Source: Ilumatobacteraceae bacterium
GTDB lineage: Bacteria; Actinomycetota; Acidimicrobiia; Acidimicrobiales; Ilumatobacteraceae
DNA: 64,000 nucleotides
Assembly: GCA_013213745.1 (NCBI GenBank)
Contig: JABSQH010000091.1
Coordinates: forward strand, 1-64,000
Direction: 5' to 3'
Both the position numbers and the translations under genes were made by a program. The notes under the pieces are model-generated. The model saw only the letters and a program-made list of their open reading frames with translations. It searched no databases and was not told where the DNA came from. This document shows, one piece after another, positions 63,917 to 64,000 of the stretch (position 1 is the stretch's first letter; each line of letters starts with the position of its first letter).

Positions 63917-64000
63917 TCGTCCGCTCGATGGTGAGTGTCCTCAGGCTTCAACGTCTGGTGGACCGATCGTCACAGGCTGTGGGGATATCTGTGGATAACG
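63917..64000. promoter_or_regulatory. Region after parB with a perfect DnaA box (possible start of an origin)
   Basis: The 84 bases after parB contain TGTGGATAA (63990-63998), the exact complement of TTATCCACA, with TGTGGGGAT 12 bp before it. The window ends here, so the number of further boxes is unknown. Confidence 0.5.

Overview
This is a high-GC chromosomal segment from an actinobacterium. Three things point there: the gyrB-gyrA-DUF3566-tRNA-Ile order, mycothiol enzymes (mycothione reductase, a Rv2466c-like thiol oxidoreductase, an MDMPI-type domain protein), and an F420-type luciferase-like oxidoreductase. Many genes also have a -10 hexamer only 6-8 nt before the start codon, which indicates leaderless mRNAs. 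Gene content and style resemble the class Acidimicrobiia (for example Ilumatobacter), but that placement is inference. No phage, CRISPR array or insertion sequence was seen.

Right end (about 47.7-64 kb): the replication-origin neighbourhood. To the left on the minus strand run dnaA, dnaN, recF, a DciA-like DUF721 gene, gyrB, gyrA, a TadE-like gene and a DUF3566 gene. To the right on the plus strand run rpmH, rnpA, yidD, yidC, jag, rsmG, parA and parB, with two parS palindromes before parA. DnaA-box-like sites lie between dnaA and rpmH, between dnaN and dnaA, and after parB at the very edge of the window.

Left and middle (1-47.5 kb): mostly metabolic genes. In order they are an acyl-CoA ligase (cut by the window start); a class III aminotransferase with a MarR regulator; Lon protease with a HAIR-like operator; an FAD reductase; a thioesterase-like, VOC and SpoU methyltransferase cluster; a cold-shock protein with a small basic protein; a heterodimeric ABC exporter coupled to a PQ-loop protein; and a divergent MarR/thiolase versus acyl-CoA dehydrogenase unit around palindromic operators. 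Next come a 2OG dioxygenase, two N-acyl-D-amino-acid deacylase paralogues, a GH65 phosphorylase, an FUSC transporter, a hydrolase and an MFS transporter. The 29.8-47 kb part holds an uncharacterised membrane protein/Cys-rich protein pair, a mycothione reductase/class V aminotransferase/ALO-type oxidase operon, a molybdopterin oxidoreductase, and an MgtE-like (no channel domain)/DUF1003 pair.

The stretch between tRNA-Ile and tRNA-Ala contains several broken genes: a GNAT remnant, a second GNAT gene split by one frameshift, a frameshifted methyltransferase and an MFS fragment. These tRNAs are neighbours after gyrA in relatives such as Mycobacterium but lie 18.6 kb apart here. An SRPBCC-like remnant lies further left. 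A three-copy palindromic repeat sits around 17.7-19.1 kb. No clear new defence or mobile system was found. The best candidates for undescribed biology are the Cys-rich/membrane protein pair, the ABC/PQ-loop operon and the REP-like repeat.
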